From Polyangiaceae bacterium (GTDB lineage: Bacteria; Myxococcota_A; Polyangia; Polyangiales; Polyangiaceae), in assembly GCA_016712345.1 (NCBI GenBank), contig JADJRH010000001.1:2356001-2420000 (forward strand): a stretch of DNA of 64,000 nucleotides, written 5' to 3'. The translations under genes were made by a program, and so were the position numbers. This document shows, one piece after another, positions 42,326 to 52,245 of this stretch. The notes under the pieces were generated by a model that did not search any database, was not told the DNA's origin, and saw only the letters and a program-made list of their open reading frames with translations. The first letter of the stretch is position 1, and every line of letters begins with the position of its first letter.

Positions 42326-44206
42326 CTACTTGGCTTTGTCGGCGCCGGCTTTGCGGAGCAGATCACCGAAGGTGCCGAACTTGGCTTCTTTGGCGACGCT
42401 TGTGCGGTACTGCTGGTAGGCCTGCTTTTCGACGTCTTCTTTGAGGGCGCGAATGGAGAGTTTTGCTTCGCCGCGGCGTGGATCGACCTCAAGAACTTTG
42501 GCGTCGAACTTGTTGCCGGGCGGAAACTCTTTGCGAAGGTCTGTTCCGCGCGGTGTGCCTGTGTGGCCCGCGGGGATGAAGGCGCGCGCATGACGGCCGG
42601 TGACGCCGAGAACGCGCACAACGAGGCCGCCTTCAACGACCGAGGTGACCTCGACCTGAACGACCTTGTATTGGACGACTTTTTGTCTCGGTTCGTTTTC
42701 GTCGGGGAGCGCGGGGTGCAAACCGATGCGTTTGCCGGCGCTGTCACAGCTCGCAACGACAACGTCCATTTCGTCACCCACTTTGACAACTTCGTCGGGG
42801 TGATTGATGGGCTTTTGCGAGATGTCGGCGGTGTGAATGAGCCCGTCGAGGCCGGGCTCAAGTTCCATAAAAGCGCCGAACGGTTGGATGCGCGCAACCT
42901 TGGCTTTGTGGCGCGTTCCGACGGCGTACTTTTCTTTGACCGCATCCCACGGGTCGGCCACGGCGCCTTTGCGGCTGAGCCACAGCTTGCCTTTGTCGTC
43001 GATGCGAAGAACTTTGACGTCGATCTCGGAGCCGGGCTTGAAGAGGTCTTGCAGTTTGGCGCCGCGATCGTGGCTTGCTTCCGTGAGGTGCACCAAGCCT
43101 TCAACGTTGTCGGCGTCGGGGAGCGCAACGAACACGCCCCACGCAACCACCTTGCGCACGATGCCTTTGTGAATGGTGCCGGGCTCCAATTTGCTGAGCG
43201 ATTCGGCGCGGTGTTTCTTGGTTTCTTCTTCGAGGAAACGCTTTCGAGAAACAACGATGTCGCGGCCTTTTTTGGCGTAGGTGGTGACCACCCATTCAAG
43301 CCGTTGGCCAACGTACGGCGAGAGGTCTGCGCCGTGACGTAGATCGACGTGCGATGCGGGAGCGAACGCGCGAAGGCCGCCGAGGTCGACTTCAAGGCCG
43401 CCTTTGACTGCGCCGGTGACGAACCCTTCGACCGCGTCGCCGCTCTTTTGAACGCCTTCAAGGTGCTCACGCACTTTGTCGAGTTCAGGCATGGTTTGCG
43501 ACAGCATCAACATGCCGCCGCGAACGCCGGACGATGCAACGGTGGCGATGAACTGATCACCTTCTTCTACCGGAGCGTCGGTGAGTTGCAGTTCGCGCCT
43601 GTCGAAGAGGCCGATGGCTTTGCCGGCGATGTCGACCCACACGGCGTGGTCGGTCACTTTGCAGACGCGACCAAACACTTCTTCGCCGACGCTGAATGCG
43701 GGGCGCTCGCGAGGCGGACCTTTGTCGCCGCGTCGTTCTTTTTTCTCGCCGTCGCCCTCGGAAGCCTCGCCCTCAGCGGAAGCTTCTGCGCCTTCAGCGG
43801 AGGCTTCTGCGCCTTCAGCACCTTCTGCTCCGCCGGGAGCACCGGGAGCGCCGGGGGCAGCTTGTGTACCCTCGCCCTTCGGTCCCTTTTTCTTGCGGCG
43901 GCGACGCTTTTTGGCCGCTCCGTCGGCACGCGGTGCGGCACCGCCGGGCCTGTTGCCAATGTCGTCGGGGACGGAACCGTCGGCTCTGCGATTGCCGAAG
44001 TTTTCGTCTTCTTCTTCGTCATCGTCTTCTTCGTCGGACGACGACTGTGAAGGATCGGCAGCCTGCGGCGGCGGAGAATTCTCATCGCTCGACGCTTCTG
44101 CGGCGGGTGCCTTCGGTTCAACATTGGACGGAGCAGCGTCGGCCGACGCGGCCGAGCCATTGGAGCCTTCGCTCTGCTCAGAGGAGGTGACGTTTTCTTC
44201 GATCAT
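42326..44206 (-). CDS. Multi-S1-domain RNA-binding protein (ribosomal protein S1-like)
   Basis: This is a 626-residue protein from the ATG at 44206, with GAGG 6 nt upstream. Residues 1-165 are disordered: acidic Ser/Asp/Glu, then a lysine/arginine patch (KKRRRRKKK) and an Ala/Glu/Gly run. After that come about five S1 RNA-binding domains, with openings such as GEEVFGRVCKV, GDAVEGFVTGAVKGGLEV, GTIHKGIVRKVVAWGVFV and GTRHKAKVARIQPFGAFME. The last domain ends the protein at about 600. It differs from E. coli S1 in the long charged N terminus and fewer domains. It may be the S1 of this organism or an extra RNA-binding factor. Confidence 0.85.
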   Translation of the reverse strand: MIEENVTSSEQSEGSNGSAASADAAPSNVEPKAPAAEASSDENSPPPQAADPSQSSSDEEDDDEEEDENFGNRRADGSVPDDIGNRPGGAAPRADGAAKKRRRRKKKGPKGEGTQAAPGAPGAPGGAEGAEGAEASAEGAEASAEGEASEGDGEKKERRGDKGPPRERPAFSVGEEVFGRVCKVTDHAVWVDIAGKAIGLFDRRELQLTDAPVEEGDQFIATVASSGVRGGMLMLSQTMPELDKVREHLEGVQKSGDAVEGFVTGAVKGGLEVDLGGLRAFAPASHVDLRHGADLSPYVGQRLEWVVTTYAKKGRDIVVSRKRFLEEETKKHRAESLSKLEPGTIHKGIVRKVVAWGVFVALPDADNVEGLVHLTEASHDRGAKLQDLFKPGSEIDVKVLRIDDKGKLWLSRKGAVADPWDAVKEKYAVGTRHKAKVARIQPFGAFMELEPGLDGLIHTADISQKPINHPDEVVKVGDEMDVVVASCDSAGKRIGLHPALPDENEPRQKVVQYKVVQVEVTSVVEGGLVVRVLGVTGRHARAFIPAGHTGTPRGTDLRKEFPPGNKFDAKVLEVDPRRGEAKLSIRALKEDVEKQAYQQYRTSVAKEAKFGTFGDLLRKAGADKAK

Positions 44207-44426
44207 CCGCGGCCTCGCGTGCGGACTGTTGTGCACAGTCAGCAGCAGCGGCGCATCCTACTCGACTGTCGCCGCGCAAAACCAGTCCATCGCGAGCGGT
44301 TTTTCGTCGTGTGGGGCGACAACGTTTTCGGCGGGGCGGATCTTTTAGAAATGTGCGGGAAAAATGGGCTTTGTGCGCGCGGAGGCTGGGCACAGCCCAT
44401 GGGGCGGCGGCGGTTTGAATGAGCGA

Positions 44427-45536
44427 TCAGCGCATGATCGGCAAATGGCGGTTGACTCCGCCGCTGCGATCGATCCTGAGCGATCCGACGCTTTGGAGAT
44501 TGTGTACACTAATGCGACCGGCGAGCGCTCCGGCCAAGTCGATGAACGCCTTTGCGACAGCGCTGTTTGGTGCGGCCTGCGTGACGGGTGTGCCGGCGTC
44601 GCCCCATTCACGCACACCGGGTTCGAGCGGGATTTGTCCGAGGAGCGGCGCTTCTGCCATTTCGGCGACTTTGGCGCCGCCGCCCGAACCGAAAAGCTCG
44701 TGGCGTTTTGTGCAGCCGTCGCAGATGAAATAGCTCTCGTTTTCAACGACGCCCAAGATGGTGATGCCAACTTTTTGGGCCATTGAAACGGATTTGTACA
44801 CATCTTGAAGCGCCACTTCTTGAGGCGTTGTGACAACGATGGCGCCGGTGCTCCGAACTTTTTGGGAGATGGTGAGAATGATGTCGCCGGTGCCGGGCGG
44901 CAGGTCGAGCACGAGGTAGTCGAGTTCTCCCCAATCGACGTCTTTTAAGAATTGGAGGAGGGCGCCTTGGATCATTGGGCCGCGCCACACAACGGCGCTC
45001 TTTGCGTCTTCAAGCAAGAAGCCAATGCTCATGAGCTTGATGCCGAACCGTTCGAGTGGAAGAAACTTTTGACCGTCGGCGGAGGTGGGGCGGCCCATAA
45101 CGCCGAACATTGTGGGGACGCTGGGCCCGTACATATCCGCGTCGAGCAAGCCGACTTTGGCGCCGGATCGCGAGAGAGCCACGGCGAGGTTGGCGGCCAC
45201 GGTGCTTTTGCCAACACCGCCTTTGCCGCTCATGACGAGGACGATGTTTTTTACGCCCGGGCATGGATCGTCGGAGAGGATGTTGCGCGTGGGAATGCGT
45301 ACACCCCACTTGACGCCGACGTTTGATGCGCCGGCGGCGGTGAGCGCGGCGCGTACGTCGCTTTCGATTTTGTCTTTGTGTGGCGACGCGGGCGTTGTCG
45401 AGTCGATCGCCACTGTGACGTTGCCGTCGGTAACGGTGATGCCACCGACCATTCCGGCGTCGACGATGGAGCGCCCAAGTTCGGGGTCTTGAACTCTTTC
45501 GAGCGATTTGCGCAGAGACTCAGGCGATAGGGACAT
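44427..45536 (-). CDS. mrp: Mrp/NBP35-family iron-sulfur carrier ATPase
   Basis: This is a 369-residue protein from the ATG at 45536. An MIP18/DUF59 domain (about 5-85) precedes a P-loop ATPase with MSGKGGVGKST, the LDADMYGPSVP block, Walker B LVLDLPPGTGD, and the C-x-x-C pair CDGC that binds a bridging cluster. It assembles and transfers Fe-S clusters in the cytosol. The extra C-terminal 25 residues are unremarkable. A 19-codon frame at 45520-45579 overlaps its start. Confidence 0.93.
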   Translation of the reverse strand: MSLSPESLRKSLERVQDPELGRSIVDAGMVGGITVTDGNVTVAIDSTTPASPHKDKIESDVRAALTAAGASNVGVKWGVRIPTRNILSDDPCPGVKNIVLVMSGKGGVGKSTVAANLAVALSRSGAKVGLLDADMYGPSVPTMFGVMGRPTSADGQKFLPLERFGIKLMSIGFLLEDAKSAVVWRGPMIQGALLQFLKDVDWGELDYLVLDLPPGTGDIILTISQKVRSTGAIVVTTPQEVALQDVYKSVSMAQKVGITILGVVENESYFICDGCTKRHELFGSGGGAKVAEMAEAPLLGQIPLEPGVREWGDAGTPVTQAAPNSAVAKAFIDLAGALAGRISVHNLQSVGSLRIDRSGGVNRHLPIMR

Positions 45537-45765
45537 CGGTCGGCACGTAGAGCACCGTCCCGTTCGAATCAAGAATCATTCGGGCACACCTTCAAACCTG
45601 CTGCGCGCCCCGCTCACGCGCCCTCACTGCGCTTCCGGTGCTCAAATACGCAGCGTATGTTCCGCTCCGGTTCTCGCTCGGACGCGTGATCGGGGCTGCT
45701 CGCAACGGTTTGAAGGAAGCGCCCAGGTGGGGGAAGCGATCCGATGAGGTATGCGCGCCCCGCGA
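45537..45765. other. Intergenic region upstream of mrp
   Basis: A 19-codon open frame (45520-45579, minus strand, MILDSNGTVLYVP...) overlaps the mrp start. Beyond it I see no gene or repeat. The mrp promoter should lie here. Confidence 0.4.
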
Positions 45766-46947
45766 CTACTGAGCGCGGGCGCCGGCGGAGCTTGAAACCG
45801 AGGCGCTGGCTTTCACGGACACCTCGATGTTGATGCTGGCGGCAATGGCGGCGTCGGCGGCAACGGCCGCGCAGACACCGGCTTTGACGGTGAGTTCACC
45901 GGCCTTGTCAACGATCGCTTGGCCGGAATCGGCGAGAGATGTGGCGGCGTCGACGGCAACTTGACCGCGCTCAACACCGAGTTCGATCAAGATCGGGAGG
46001 TGAACCACGAGAGCGTCGACGACGGCGGCCAGTTCAGCCGTGCCTTCACCGACGATCGCAATGTCAACGTCGGGAGGTGTACACACGGCCTCGGCTTGAA
46101 TGCTCGCTTCACACTGCGCTTTGCATTCTGCGTCGAGATCGCACGACGGCTCTACGATTTTGCCGGTGCAGTACGGCTCTTGGAACTCCACCGAGCAGTT
46201 TCCGGTGCAGGTGCCTTCACACGTGAGTTCTTGGTACGTGCACGATCCGCTGCATGTTCCGTCGCATGTGCCGCGGCATTGACCGACGCATTCACCGTTG
46301 CAGACGCCGGTAGAATCGGCGCCGTCGCACTTGCCGATGCACTCCGCGTTGCACGAACCGGTGCAGGTGGCGCTGCATTCACCTTGGCAGGCAATGGTTC
46401 CACCTTCACATGAACCGGAGCACGAACCCGAACACGATCCGGCGAGCTTTCCGGGTTCACACTGCACTTCAAGTTCACCCGGGGTGCATTGCCCGCTCAC
46501 ATCGCACTTGGCGTAACAGTCGGCGCTTGCGTCTACGTCCACGCGGCATTCACCGCCGGTAACGTACACCTGGAGCGAAGCGTTGCCGGCTGCGGCAAAC
46601 ACGGCGTCGAGGCCGAGTGTTGCTTCATCACATGCCGCTTTTACAAGCTCCGAACCTTCTTTCCCGTCCCACGCCGACGGGTCGCGACCGGCTGCCGTCG
46701 CGATGTCAACGCAGGCCGCGCTCACGCTGGCAACCATGTCGTCGCCGAGCACCGACAACGTGCCGGCGGCGACCATGAACGTTCTGACATCGGCGTCGAT
46801 GTCGAGGTTGGCGCCGAATTCACCTTCTGCAGAAAACTCAGGGCACCCCACCTCTTTGGCCACGTCACAGCCGGACACTGCGGGTACCGCCGCGCCGGCA
46901 ACTAAGAACGGCACGGTGGCGAGGCGAAGCATCATCTTCCTGTTCAT
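45766..46947 (-). CDS. Lipoprotein with Cys-Gly repeat stalk
   Basis: This is a 393-residue protein starting at the ATG at 46947, 8 nt after AAGGAG. The signal peptide has lipobox AVSGC. An alpha-helical, Ala-rich N-terminal domain (about 40-140) and a similar helical C-terminal domain (about 295-393) flank a central region with CxGxCxGxC-type units. About 33 Cys occur in total. The middle could be a disulfide-rich, rod-like beta-solenoid. The longer frame to 47112 has no ribosome site. The role is unknown; a surface or adhesion protein is plausible. Confidence 0.8.
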   Translation of the reverse strand: MNRKMMLRLATVPFLVAGAAVPAVSGCDVAKEVGCPEFSAEGEFGANLDIDADVRTFMVAAGTLSVLGDDMVASVSAACVDIATAAGRDPSAWDGKEGSELVKAACDEATLGLDAVFAAAGNASLQVYVTGGECRVDVDASADCYAKCDVSGQCTPGELEVQCEPGKLAGSCSGSCSGSCEGGTIACQGECSATCTGSCNAECIGKCDGADSTGVCNGECVGQCRGTCDGTCSGSCTYQELTCEGTCTGNCSVEFQEPYCTGKIVEPSCDLDAECKAQCEASIQAEAVCTPPDVDIAIVGEGTAELAAVVDALVVHLPILIELGVERGQVAVDAATSLADSGQAIVDKAGELTVKAGVCAAVAADAAIAASINIEVSVKASASVSSSAGARAQ

Positions 46948-47169
46948 TGAAGCATCTCCTTGCGAAGCACCCGCGAGCACATGCCGCGAGCGCGAAGTCC
47001 GAACCCGGGGCATGGCGCGAGCGCCGATGAAAAAGGGAGCAAAGGCCCCACGGGCCGGCTCACCTATTGAAGCACATGCGCCCGTCGGGCGGTGCCTCGA
47101 ACCGGGTCGCATTGATGCTGAAATGGATAATGCTCAATGTGCCGCTGCGCGCGTCGGCGCTGCGAGCGT

Positions 47170-48453
47170 TTACCAGCAGGTGGTTTTGCTGTCGGCCGAG
47201 TTGATCGGCAGATAGCAACGCTTGTACACGCTGCTCGTGGAGTCGACGCCGTACGTTTCATCGAGGCAGGCGCCGGGTTTGCCGCTCGGGGATTTGGGAC
47301 AATCGCTGTCGGTGTTGCACGTGTCGGGGAACGACTGATCGAAACACGCGCGCATGCCGCCCGAAAGCTCGCTGCAAGCCCACGATGTGCCTTTGCTGCC
47401 GCAATCTTCGTCGTTTTTGCACGGCTCGCAGAACCCGCCGCCGGCGCCGACCCACTTGCCGAAGCGCGGAACGCACGCGAGCAGCGTGGGATCACACGCG
47501 GCGTCACGCGGGCAGTCGCTGTCGACGCCGCACTTGGGGGCGCAGCGCGTTTCACCACCGAAGTTCACGCAGGCCTGGCCGTCGATGAGCGAACAATCGA
47601 GATCGGTTGTGCAGGGTGTGCCGGCGTCGCGTTTTAGACACGACTTGCGAAGCATGCAGAGCGAACCTTCAAACCGGCTGGTTCCATCGGTGCCGGGCGT
47701 GATGCACGGCTCGGACGTTTGACCGCAGAAGCTGTTGTCGCCCTTTTTGGGGCTTGACCCGCAAATCTCGTGCGGATCGCGAACGATGCCGCAGTAATAC
47801 CCGCCCGCGCAGTCTGTGTCGGCGGCGCAGTCGCGCTTTGTGCAATACGCTTCTGCGTCGGCTTCGCCTTTTGTTTCACAGGTGAGCCAAGGTGTACACT
47901 CTGTCTGGCAGTTCACGCGGCACGGAGCGCCGTCGGCCTGGCACTTTCCGATCACGCAGCCCGATGCGCCGCCGCACGCATCGCTGTCGAGTACACATGC
48001 CGCGGGATCGCCGCCGCACTGATTGGCGAGGCAGGTTCCATTCTCTGGGCACGAAAGCCAGTTTGCGCACTCAACGGCAAACGGACACGCGGTGCCGGTG
48101 CCCGCGGACCGCGCCGCAAATTGGCAAACCGTCACGTCGGCGTCGGTTTCGTCTTCTTTGGCGGTCACGCAGTCTTGCGAGCCGTCGAGGAAGCAGTCTT
48201 TGTGCGAGTCGCACTTGAGTTGGCAGGCGTTGGCAACGCACGTGTTGTCGGCGACACATTTGTCCGGTGAGCATTTGCCCACGCAGTCGCCTTCAGGCGT
48301 GATGAACCCGCCGACGCAGTCTTCTACAGGTTCGCCGCCGTCGCACGCGGGAGCCACCATGGCCACGGTGCCTATGGTCATGGCTGCGAGCAAAAAGCCC
48401 ACAAAACGGGACGCTGTCGAACGGCGATTCAAGGAAGACTTCGTGGGCTGCAT
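47170..48453 (-). CDS. Large Cys-rich lipoprotein
   Basis: This 427-residue lipoprotein has the lipobox VAPAC (Cys37). The mature part carries dozens of Cys in short knots of the type CxxDxDCxxGxxC, as in TGCDTDLDC, DTDCAGGYYC, DSDCPRDAAC and NDEDCG. These are typical of myxobacterial Dickkopf/EGF-like, calcium- or disulfide-stabilised surface proteins. No enzymatic motif is visible. It is co-directional with the Cys-Gly stalk lipoprotein downstream, but a 222-bp gap separates them. Confidence 0.8.
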   Translation of the reverse strand: MQPTKSSLNRRSTASRFVGFLLAAMTIGTVAMVAPACDGGEPVEDCVGGFITPEGDCVGKCSPDKCVADNTCVANACQLKCDSHKDCFLDGSQDCVTAKEDETDADVTVCQFAARSAGTGTACPFAVECANWLSCPENGTCLANQCGGDPAACVLDSDACGGASGCVIGKCQADGAPCRVNCQTECTPWLTCETKGEADAEAYCTKRDCAADTDCAGGYYCGIVRDPHEICGSSPKKGDNSFCGQTSEPCITPGTDGTSRFEGSLCMLRKSCLKRDAGTPCTTDLDCSLIDGQACVNFGGETRCAPKCGVDSDCPRDAACDPTLLACVPRFGKWVGAGGGFCEPCKNDEDCGSKGTSWACSELSGGMRACFDQSFPDTCNTDSDCPKSPSGKPGACLDETYGVDSTSSVYKRCYLPINSADSKTTCW

Positions 48454-48594
48454 CGGTGACCTCGGCTGAGGTTGGAGTGCCTACTCCAGATCTTGCGAGG
48501 TGAAAATCATTTGCGCCTTGACGCCGTGTGGTGAACCCCAAACAATAATCGTCTCCCATTTTGAGGCGCACTTTGCGCTCAGCGAGGAAACGTC

Positions 48595-49287
48595 ATGCGG
48601 CACTGGATCTACGCTTGTATTGGTGCGCTCGCACTTGTCGGCTGTAACGGGGACGATTCGGAACCGCGCATTGCCCCGCCGTTTGAAGAAGGTCAGGGCC
48701 AAGAGGCGCACGGCTCCAAAGCCTACCCGGATGGGCCTTACGGTGTGAGCCCCGGGTCGGTCATCGCCAACTACAAATTCGTTGGCTACGTCAACGCCAT
48801 GGTCAGCCAAACGCTGGCAGAAATTCAACTCGCCGAGTTTTACAACCCCACGGGTGACGGCCTTTACGAAGAAGGTGGCATCTTCCCGGTCGGCCAAGCC
48901 AAACCCAAGGCGCTCCTGATCGACATCGCCTCTGTGTGGTGCGGCCCCTGCAACTACGAGGCGGATCAAGTGCTGCCCGGCCTCTACACCAAGTACAAGC
49001 CCATGAACGGTGAGTTTTTGCTCCAGTTGTTTGACGGCCCCACACCCGGTGTCGCCGCCAAACAAAACTCCCTCACCAGCTGGGTCAACAAATACGACGT
49101 TGACTACCCCGCCACGCTCGATCCCGCTTCCAAACTCGGTGCTTTGTTCGAGGCCGACGCGTTCCCCACGAACATGATCATCGACACCCGCACCATGAAG
49201 ATTGTGGAAGTGATCGCCGGCGCGCCTGAACCCGGCAGCAGCTTCTGGAAGCTCTACGAAAAAGTCCTCGCCGGCACCGCTCCTTGA
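48595..49287 (+). CDS. TlpA-like thioredoxin-fold lipoprotein 1
   Basis: This 230-residue protein has an ATG preceded by GCGAGGAAACG, the same leader as the lipoprotein at 10216. The lipobox is LALVGC (Cys17). A thioredoxin-like domain spans about 85-225, with the active site WCGPC (Cys115, Cys118) and the cis-proline in AFPTNMII. It should be a thiol oxidoreductase in the periplasm. The next redoxin starts 27 bp downstream. Confidence 0.85.
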   Translation: MRHWIYACIGALALVGCNGDDSEPRIAPPFEEGQGQEAHGSKAYPDGPYGVSPGSVIANYKFVGYVNAMVSQTLAEIQLAEFYNPTGDGLYEEGGIFPVGQAKPKALLIDIASVWCGPCNYEADQVLPGLYTKYKPMNGEFLLQLFDGPTPGVAAKQNSLTSWVNKYDVDYPATLDPASKLGALFEADAFPTNMIIDTRTMKIVEVIAGAPEPGSSFWKLYEKVLAGTAP

Positions 49288-49314
49288 TTTTCTCGCCCTG
49301 AGATTTTCTCACCC

Positions 49315-49872
49315 ATGACAACCCTTCAAACGTTGCGCCGGTTTGCCCTCGCTGCCGGCACCGCGATCGCTCTTCTTGCGACCGCATGTTCGGGCCCAGC
49401 CAGCCCCGATCCCAAAACCCCCGACAACACGGCTGAAGCCGCGGGTGCCGCCGCGCCCGACTTCACGTTGCCGGCGCTCGATGGATCCACCGTTCATTTG
49501 TCCGATTACAAGGGCAAAGTGGTTCTCATCGACTTTTGGTCGACCACGTGTGACCCGTGCCTCGCGGCCATGCCCCACTTGGTTGACCTCTACAAAAAGA
49601 ACAAAGAAAAAGGCTTCGTCATCCTTGCGATTTCGCTCGACGGGCCTGAGTCACGCGCCGCGGTTTCAAGCGTCGCGCACGACAAAGAAATGATCTTCCC
49701 CGTCCTTCTCGACGAAGAAACATCGGTCGTCGCGCAATTTAATCCCAAGCGCGAAATGCCCTATTCAGTGCTCGTTGCCAAAGACGGCACCGTCGCGTGG
49801 AAGCGCGCGGGTTATCAGCCCGGCTCAGAAGCAACTGTCACTGCCGAGGTTGAAAAAGCCCTCGCCAAGTAG
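49315..49872 (+). CDS. TlpA/ResA-like thioredoxin-fold lipoprotein 2
   Basis: This 185-residue protein has lipobox LLATAC (Cys25). The domain opens APDFTLPALDGSTVHLSDYKGK, as in AhpC-TSA/Redoxin, and has the active site TCDPC (Cys78, Cys81) and the cis-proline region REMPYSVLV. It should reduce or isomerise thiols in the periplasm, for example on apocytochromes or metal sites. It stands between another redoxin and an outer-membrane barrel. Confidence 0.88.
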   Translation: MTTLQTLRRFALAAGTAIALLATACSGPASPDPKTPDNTAEAAGAAAPDFTLPALDGSTVHLSDYKGKVVLIDFWSTTCDPCLAAMPHLVDLYKKNKEKGFVILAISLDGPESRAAVSSVAHDKEMIFPVLLDEETSVVAQFNPKREMPYSVLVAKDGTVAWKRAGYQPGSEATVTAEVEKALAK

Positions 49873-50055
49873 GGGTCGTCTTTGAGGCTGTGCGCCGCGA
49901 ATCCGGCATATTCCTGCGTCCTCCTCCCGTAGCTTCGCGGCGCTTCTGCGACGCCCCGATCCAGTTTGCCGAATCCCCCGCCTAATGTGTACACTTTTGG
50001 AGGCGCTTTGAAGGCGGCCTTTCTCCCTTGGTAAGCGCCGTGTTATTGGCGCTCC

Positions 50056-52026
50056 GTGCGTTGCCTTGCTCGCTGGGTCGCTCCGCCGCTCACCCTCGGA
50101 CTGTCGCTCGTGTCGACTGCGGCCAGCGCGATTGAGTTCAAGAACCTTGCCGGCATGCCGCTGTCGGTCGACGTGACCAACACCGCCATTGGCAGTTATC
50201 GCTTTGATAACCGCAACGACCCTTACGATCCCGAAGGCGGCCGCAAACCCGAGCCAAAGTTTAAAGTCGACGACAACTACTTTGACTACACCAATCGGCT
50301 CAACATCCAGGCCGGCTATTGGCGACTTCGCCTCAACGTGCGCTTGGACAGCCAGGTGTACGCAAACACCACCACCAACTCAAATGTACTCAGCCGCGTT
50401 CTCGAAGAAACCGTCGCATTCGGTGAAGAGCCCGACAGTAACGCTCTCTACGCCCGCGCCAATGAGTACATCCGCGAGCTGAATACGCGCTTTGTTCCCG
50501 GCATCTATCCCGCCAAACTCTCGCTCATTTATCAACAACCCGGCCTCGAAGTCACGGCAGGCGACTTTTACGCGCAGCTCGGCCGCGGCCTCGTGCTGAG
50601 TGTACGCAAGCTCGACGAACTTGCCGTCGACACAACCATTCGCGGCGGCAAAGTCCAAGCCTCCAAGTCGTTCGGCGAGTTTCGCATCGGCGGCACCCTG
50701 CTCGGCGGTCAAATCAACCCGCAGCGCGTTGACGAACAAACAGGACGTGTACTCATCGGTGCAGAATCGCCGCTTTTCTTCGGCTTTCCGCAGCCTCAAA
50801 AAATCAGCACGTATGACCCAAACACCGGACAGCTCGTTCAAGAGCTTGAGGCTCGCCCCAACTTCGTGGCCGACACCGTTGTCGGCGGTCGCATTGAAGG
50901 TGGACACACACTTGTTCAACTGGCGGGCAACGCGCTTGTTCTGTTTCGCGAAGAAAACCAGCTCGCATCCAACCTAAACCCCGCCATTCAAGCCGCCCAA
51001 ATTCGCAATTTTTCGGGCTCCGTCACGCTTCCTCAGCTCAGCAAATATGCCGATCTCTACGTGGAAGCCGCCGGCCAACAACTTGTTGATCGCGAAGATC
51101 AGGTCACCGACGGTTATGCCGTTTACGTCAACGCAAACGGCCGATTGGGCCCCGTTACATTGAGCTTTGAGGGCAAACACAATCGCCGGTTTTTCGCGCT
51201 CAGCGCCGCCGTTGACACCTCCACAGTCGGCTATTCCGCCTCTGAATTTTCGCTCCTTTCATACAGCGCACCTCCCACGGCGGAGCCGATTTACACAGAG
51301 CCCGTAGGTGTACCCAACGCATGCATCACGGGCGGCCGCGCGCAGGTGCAATACCGCTTCAACCGCGAGGCATCGCTCTACGGTTGGGCCGGCCACTACG
51401 CGAGTTGGACCGAGTTCGGCGACGCCAACCTCACCAACTGTGAAGAGCGCGACGATGTACGCACCAACACGTGGGACTCGGCCGTTGGTTTTGATCTCGG
51501 ATTTGAAGAAGGCAAAAGCTACGCAAAAGCCTGGGTTGGAGCGCGCACGAGCGATCTTCAAGAAGCCACCGACGGCTTTGTTCAAGTGCCCGGCGCCACC
51601 AACATGTTCTACCGCGAAGGGTACCTTCGCTATGATTTGGTGAAACACCTTCGCGGTGCGTTTTCACTGCAATCTATAGGGTTTCATCGCTATCGATATT
51701 TGCCCGAACGGTTTGGTTTGCCGTGGTGGGAAGGTGAAAACTACCTCGCGCTTCAGTGGGCGCCGCGCATGTCGGCCGCGTTCGGGTTTGAATATTCAAG
51801 CCGCCCCGGCTGCGCGCGCGATGCAGCACCGGGTGATTTTTGTTTTTACGCGAGCGGCGGTTTGGTGTGGCGCGGGGCCGCTTCCGACGGGATTTGGGGC
51901 CAGATCTTTAACTCGGTCAGCTTGTTCGTTGGCCAACGCCGTGCGGCGATCCGCTGCGTTTCGGGCGTTTGCAGGTTGTTCCCGCCGTTTGAGGGCGCGC
52001 GCCTGGAGCTGGTTTCGCGCTTCTAG
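50056..52026 (+). CDS. Outer-membrane beta-barrel protein (DUF6029-like)
   Basis: This is a 656-residue protein with a GTG start and a signal peptide cleaved after TAASA. The mature part is made of alternating amphipathic strands with frequent aromatic residues (YFDYTNRLNIQAGYWRLRL, DFYAQLGRGLVLSV) and ends in the aromatic-terminated VSRF, so it should insert in the outer membrane. The pattern resembles DUF6029 barrels. Four Cys occur, two in a late loop (ECG-free, CARD/FCFY). Close association with two TlpA-like lipoproteins suggests a shared redox or metal-related job; I cannot name it. Confidence 0.8.
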   Translation: MRCLARWVAPPLTLGLSLVSTAASAIEFKNLAGMPLSVDVTNTAIGSYRFDNRNDPYDPEGGRKPEPKFKVDDNYFDYTNRLNIQAGYWRLRLNVRLDSQVYANTTTNSNVLSRVLEETVAFGEEPDSNALYARANEYIRELNTRFVPGIYPAKLSLIYQQPGLEVTAGDFYAQLGRGLVLSVRKLDELAVDTTIRGGKVQASKSFGEFRIGGTLLGGQINPQRVDEQTGRVLIGAESPLFFGFPQPQKISTYDPNTGQLVQELEARPNFVADTVVGGRIEGGHTLVQLAGNALVLFREENQLASNLNPAIQAAQIRNFSGSVTLPQLSKYADLYVEAAGQQLVDREDQVTDGYAVYVNANGRLGPVTLSFEGKHNRRFFALSAAVDTSTVGYSASEFSLLSYSAPPTAEPIYTEPVGVPNACITGGRAQVQYRFNREASLYGWAGHYASWTEFGDANLTNCEERDDVRTNTWDSAVGFDLGFEEGKSYAKAWVGARTSDLQEATDGFVQVPGATNMFYREGYLRYDLVKHLRGAFSLQSIGFHRYRYLPERFGLPWWEGENYLALQWAPRMSAAFGFEYSSRPGCARDAAPGDFCFYASGGLVWRGAASDGIWGQIFNSVSLFVGQRRAAIRCVSGVCRLFPPFEGARLELVSRF

Positions 52027-52123
52027 GTGTACACATTAGCTTGCGTACGCATAAGCTTGTGTACACATGGCTTGTGTGCGCTCTAAGTTGTGTACGCAAC
52101 TGCGTGCTGCCGCCGGTGTACGC
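52027..52123. repeat. Cluster of five GYGTACRC octamers
   Basis: Directly after the barrel-gene stop lie GTGTACAC (52027, 52059), GCGTACGC (52043) and GTGTACGC (52090, 52116). No gene overlaps them. It is the densest cluster of the window-wide motif. Confidence 0.8.
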
Positions 52124-52245
52124 ATTTGCGCCGGCGCGCTTTCTTTTTGGCGCTTCTGTCTCGCTGCGCCCTCGCTCATCGGGTGGCGCCCACATTGAGC
52201 GTCGCCGGGTCACGAAGCGAACGCCGCGCTCTTCGTAACTCCACT

